From: an uncultured Clostridia bacterium
Lineage (GTDB): Bacteria; Bacillota; Clostridia; Oscillospirales; Acutalibacteraceae
NCBI GenBank assembly: GCA_937916395.1
Contig: CALFTN010000081.1
Location: forward strand, 1-7,912
Direction of reading: 5' to 3'
Length of the DNA stretch: 7,912 nucleotides
Shown: positions 6,386 to 7,912 of the stretch, piece after piece
How the letters are laid out: the number at the start of each line of letters is the position of its first letter
Position numbering within the stretch: the first letter of the stretch is position 1
Program-made: the position numbers and the translations under genes
Notes under the pieces: model-generated
What the model was told of the DNA's origin: nothing
Seen by the model: only the letters and a program-made list of their open reading frames with translations
Database searches by the model: none

Positions 6386-7501
6386 TTACTCTGTTACTTT
6401 TGTAAGTGATTTATTTGCTTCAGGGACTACACCAATCCATGTCTGGCCGCTGTTTACAACCAACGCCTGACCATTTACGCTTGTAAACTCAAGAGCGCCT
6501 GATTTACCATTCTTTGACCAGAAAATCTTCTGACCTACACCATTTGATACATAAAAACCTTCGCCTTTGATTTCCATATTCCACTCTTTATGACCTTTAT
6601 TGGTATTAAGAGTTGCAACAGGTGTATACATAACAATAACATTTTCAATAGCCATTTCTTTGCCGTTGTTGCCGTCTGTCATAACCTTATTATTAAGGTA
6701 GTTTGTATATTTCTTTGTTTCTGCGTTATATTTGAATGTATGAACATAACCTGATGAGAATGTTACTGTAATTGCTGAGCAATCACCTGTAACTGATGTG
6801 TCACCCCATACATTGTTTGCGCCTTCAGGTGAAACTTCAAATGGCTCCCAACCCTTAACAGTCTGTTTTGTTGAATAACCAATTTTTGAGATTGCTTTTA
6901 TAATGTTTTCTCCACTTGTGCAACCTCTGTGTTCAGAACTTGTATTTCTTGTAGTATCTCTGAAGAAATATGTACCTGAATATTTCAAACCATCAATGTT
7001 GTTAACACCAAGGTTTTTGATTGTAGGGTATGCAAGTGTGAAGCCTTTTTCATCACTACCGCCCCAATGTACGAATATAGCGTTCATACCTTTTGCGATT
7101 TCAACATAGTCGTGACGGGCACTTCTTGTTGGGCCGACTTTCTTTGGAATATCCTGTGCGTCTGCATAAATCCACATCATTCGTGTAATTCCGCCTTCAA
7201 CAACGCCTTCAACAACGATATCAGGAGTTGAAAGTCCCCATTGAGGTCTTGCAGCAGGGGAGTTTTCTACCATAATTGCAACAGGTCTAGCGCCGATTGC
7301 ACTATCTGATAAATCTGCTTTACCTGTAAGCGGGTTGACATTTTTTGGCAAATCTTTGTTTTCTGTTGTTGATTCTTCACCCTTTGTTGTTGAAACATTA
7401 CTTGACTGCTCATAATTGTTTTCATCTTTACAAGCACCGAATGTAAGAATCGTAACAAGTACCATTAAAAGACTAATTGCTTTAATAATATTCTTTTTCA
7501 T
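6386..7501 (-). CDS. DUF3048 domain-containing lipoprotein (YerB family, 371 aa)
   Basis: The ATG at 7501 follows an AAGAGG ribosome site. Residues 1-23 are a lipoprotein signal ending FGAC, so Cys24 should be lipidated; a Ser/Thr/Glu-rich linker runs to about 55. The N-terminal DUF3048 domain shows its usual conserved blocks: NPLTG (56-60), RPVAIMVEN (72-80), ARPQWGL (84-90), DIVVEGVVEGGITR (94-107), KVGPTRSARHDY (121-132) and HWGGS (145-149). The C-terminal DUF3048_C part (about 285-365) has NVIVMYTP, GQKIFWSKNG and a final GQTWIGVVP. Length and order match family members such as Bacillus subtilis YerB, whose biochemical role is not established as far as I know. The protein should be anchored on the outer face of the membrane. 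It is probably the first gene of a two-lipoprotein operon with the gene 52 bp downstream. The frame is intact with no odd residues. Confidence 0.93.
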   Translation of the reverse strand: MKKNIIKAISLLMVLVTILTFGACKDENNYEQSSNVSTTKGEESTTENKDLPKNVNPLTGKADLSDSAIGARPVAIMVENSPAARPQWGLSTPDIVVEGVVEGGITRMMWIYADAQDIPKKVGPTRSARHDYVEIAKGMNAIFVHWGGSDEKGFTLAYPTIKNLGVNNIDGLKYSGTYFFRDTTRNTSSEHRGCTSGENIIKAISKIGYSTKQTVKGWEPFEVSPEGANNVWGDTSVTGDCSAITVTFSSGYVHTFKYNAETKKYTNYLNNKVMTDGNNGKEMAIENVIVMYTPVATLNTNKGHKEWNMEIKGEGFYVSNGVGQKIFWSKNGKSGALEFTSVNGQALVVNSGQTWIGVVPEANKSLTKVTE

Positions 7502-7530
7502 TTTAAGCCTCTTTTCTTAAATATTGCCTC

Positions 7531-7596
7531 TTGCACTCAGGGACGTCCATCAAATGTGTATTTTTGCACTCAGGAACGCCCTTTAAATATGCATAA
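7531..7596. repeat. Two adjacent imperfect 33-bp direct repeats in the DUF3048 leader
   Basis: Copies at 7531-7563 and 7564-7596 both begin TTGCACTCAGG and agree at 25 of 33 positions; most differences are transitions. They abut exactly, so the period is 33 bp, close to three helical turns. They lie 30-95 bp upstream of the DUF3048 start codon, downstream of the proposed promoter. Tandem operator sites, a remnant of a dispersed repeat, or a leader RNA element are all possible. Confidence 0.6.
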
Positions 7597-7616
7597 TAGA
7601 ACAATAGCATAAAGAT

Positions 7617-7645
7617 ATATTACCAGTTTTTATAAGAAATTTCAA
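7617..7645 (-). promoter_or_regulatory. Possible promoter of the two-lipoprotein operon
   Basis: The minus strand reads TTGAAA (7645-7640), 17 bp, then TAATAT (7622-7617) preceded by TGG, which fits an extended -10 (TGn). The -35 box matches consensus at five of six positions and the -10 at four of six. Transcription would start near 7610 and the leader of about 110 nt would include both 33-bp repeats. Other AT-rich hexamers nearby make this a moderate call. Confidence 0.5.
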
Positions 7646-7787
7646 TAAATTAAGCTATTTATGTACATTATTAAATAATAAAAAATCCAACTTTATAAAA
7701 GCTTTTTTCACTAATTTTACACCATATTTGCCAAATCTAACAAAACGCCATTTCATATTAAATCAGAATTTACCTTATAAATTGTAG
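7646..7787. other. AT-rich non-coding stretch
   Basis: I see no gene, RNA or strong hairpin here; the only symmetry is a short AAAAGCTTTT palindrome near 7700. It separates the promoter of the lipoprotein operon from the double-hairpin repeat. The final bases of the window (7845-7912) are likewise without a supported feature. Confidence 0.5.
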
Positions 7788-7844
7788 GGGACGGGTTTCC
7801 CGTCCCGTTATGAGATTGCCACGGGTGCTTTGCACCCTCGCAAT
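7788..7844. repeat. Double-hairpin REP/MITE-like element
   Basis: Two GC-rich palindromes stand out in AT-rich DNA. The first is GGGACGGG-TTT-CCCGTCCC (7788-7806), a perfect 8-bp stem. The second has an outer ATTGC/GCAAT stem (7815-7819 with 7840-7844) and an inner GGGTGC-TTT-GCACCC stem (7823-7837), separated by a small internal loop. From memory, sequences of the type 'GAGATTGC...GCAATGAC' and 'GGGGACGGGTTTCCCGTCCC' occur as dispersed repeats in clostridial and other genomes; this was not checked here. No T-run follows on either strand, so it is not a standard terminator. Confidence 0.6.
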
Positions 7845-7912
7845 GACACCCGGTTCGGTAGTCTTATTAATCATAGAACCACAAAAATCATTTACCAATT
7901 TTTATGATAAAA

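Overview
The window looks like an A+T-rich chromosomal segment of a Gram-positive, low-GC Clostridia bacterium (Oscillospiraceae/Ruminococcus-like, probably gut-associated). That assignment is an inference from strong AGGAGG-type ribosome binding sites, sigma-A promoters, two lipoproteins, a DUF3048 (YerB-family) protein, and a very large secreted protein with FIVAR-like helical repeats. All recognisable genes lie on the minus strand, so the window is best read from right to left.

Layout, in transcription order. 7912-7502 is non-coding: a double-hairpin, REP/MITE-like element (7788-7844), an AT-rich stretch, a plausible promoter (7617-7645), and two adjacent 33-bp direct repeats (7531-7596) in what would be the mRNA leader. 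7501-6386 encodes a DUF3048 lipoprotein. After a 52-bp gap comes a second, unrecognised lipoprotein (6333-5629), followed by a clear intrinsic terminator (5616-5590). These two genes probably form one operon of cell-surface lipoproteins. 5589-5340 is AT-rich and non-coding, with three copies of an 11-mer, two of which form an inverted repeat. A near-consensus promoter (5339-5311) then starts a leader of about 360 nt. The rest of the window, 4946 to the left edge, is one uninterrupted frame of 1,648 codons with a signal peptide and no stop. It is the N-terminal part of a giant secreted protein whose C-terminus, and so its anchoring mode, lies outside the window.

The most interesting element is the leader of the giant gene. 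It contains a chain of helices, including a four-helix domain (4994-5139). A long-range stem closes this domain, which holds a nested three-part hairpin, a second hairpin and an H-type pseudoknot. Three G-U wobbles in these helices would be A-C mismatches in the opposite-strand transcript, so the structure belongs to the minus-strand RNA, in agreement with the promoter. I could not match it to a riboswitch class I know. It is a candidate undescribed cis-regulatory RNA controlling a large surface protein.

No tRNA, rRNA, CRISPR array, transposase or phage gene was seen.
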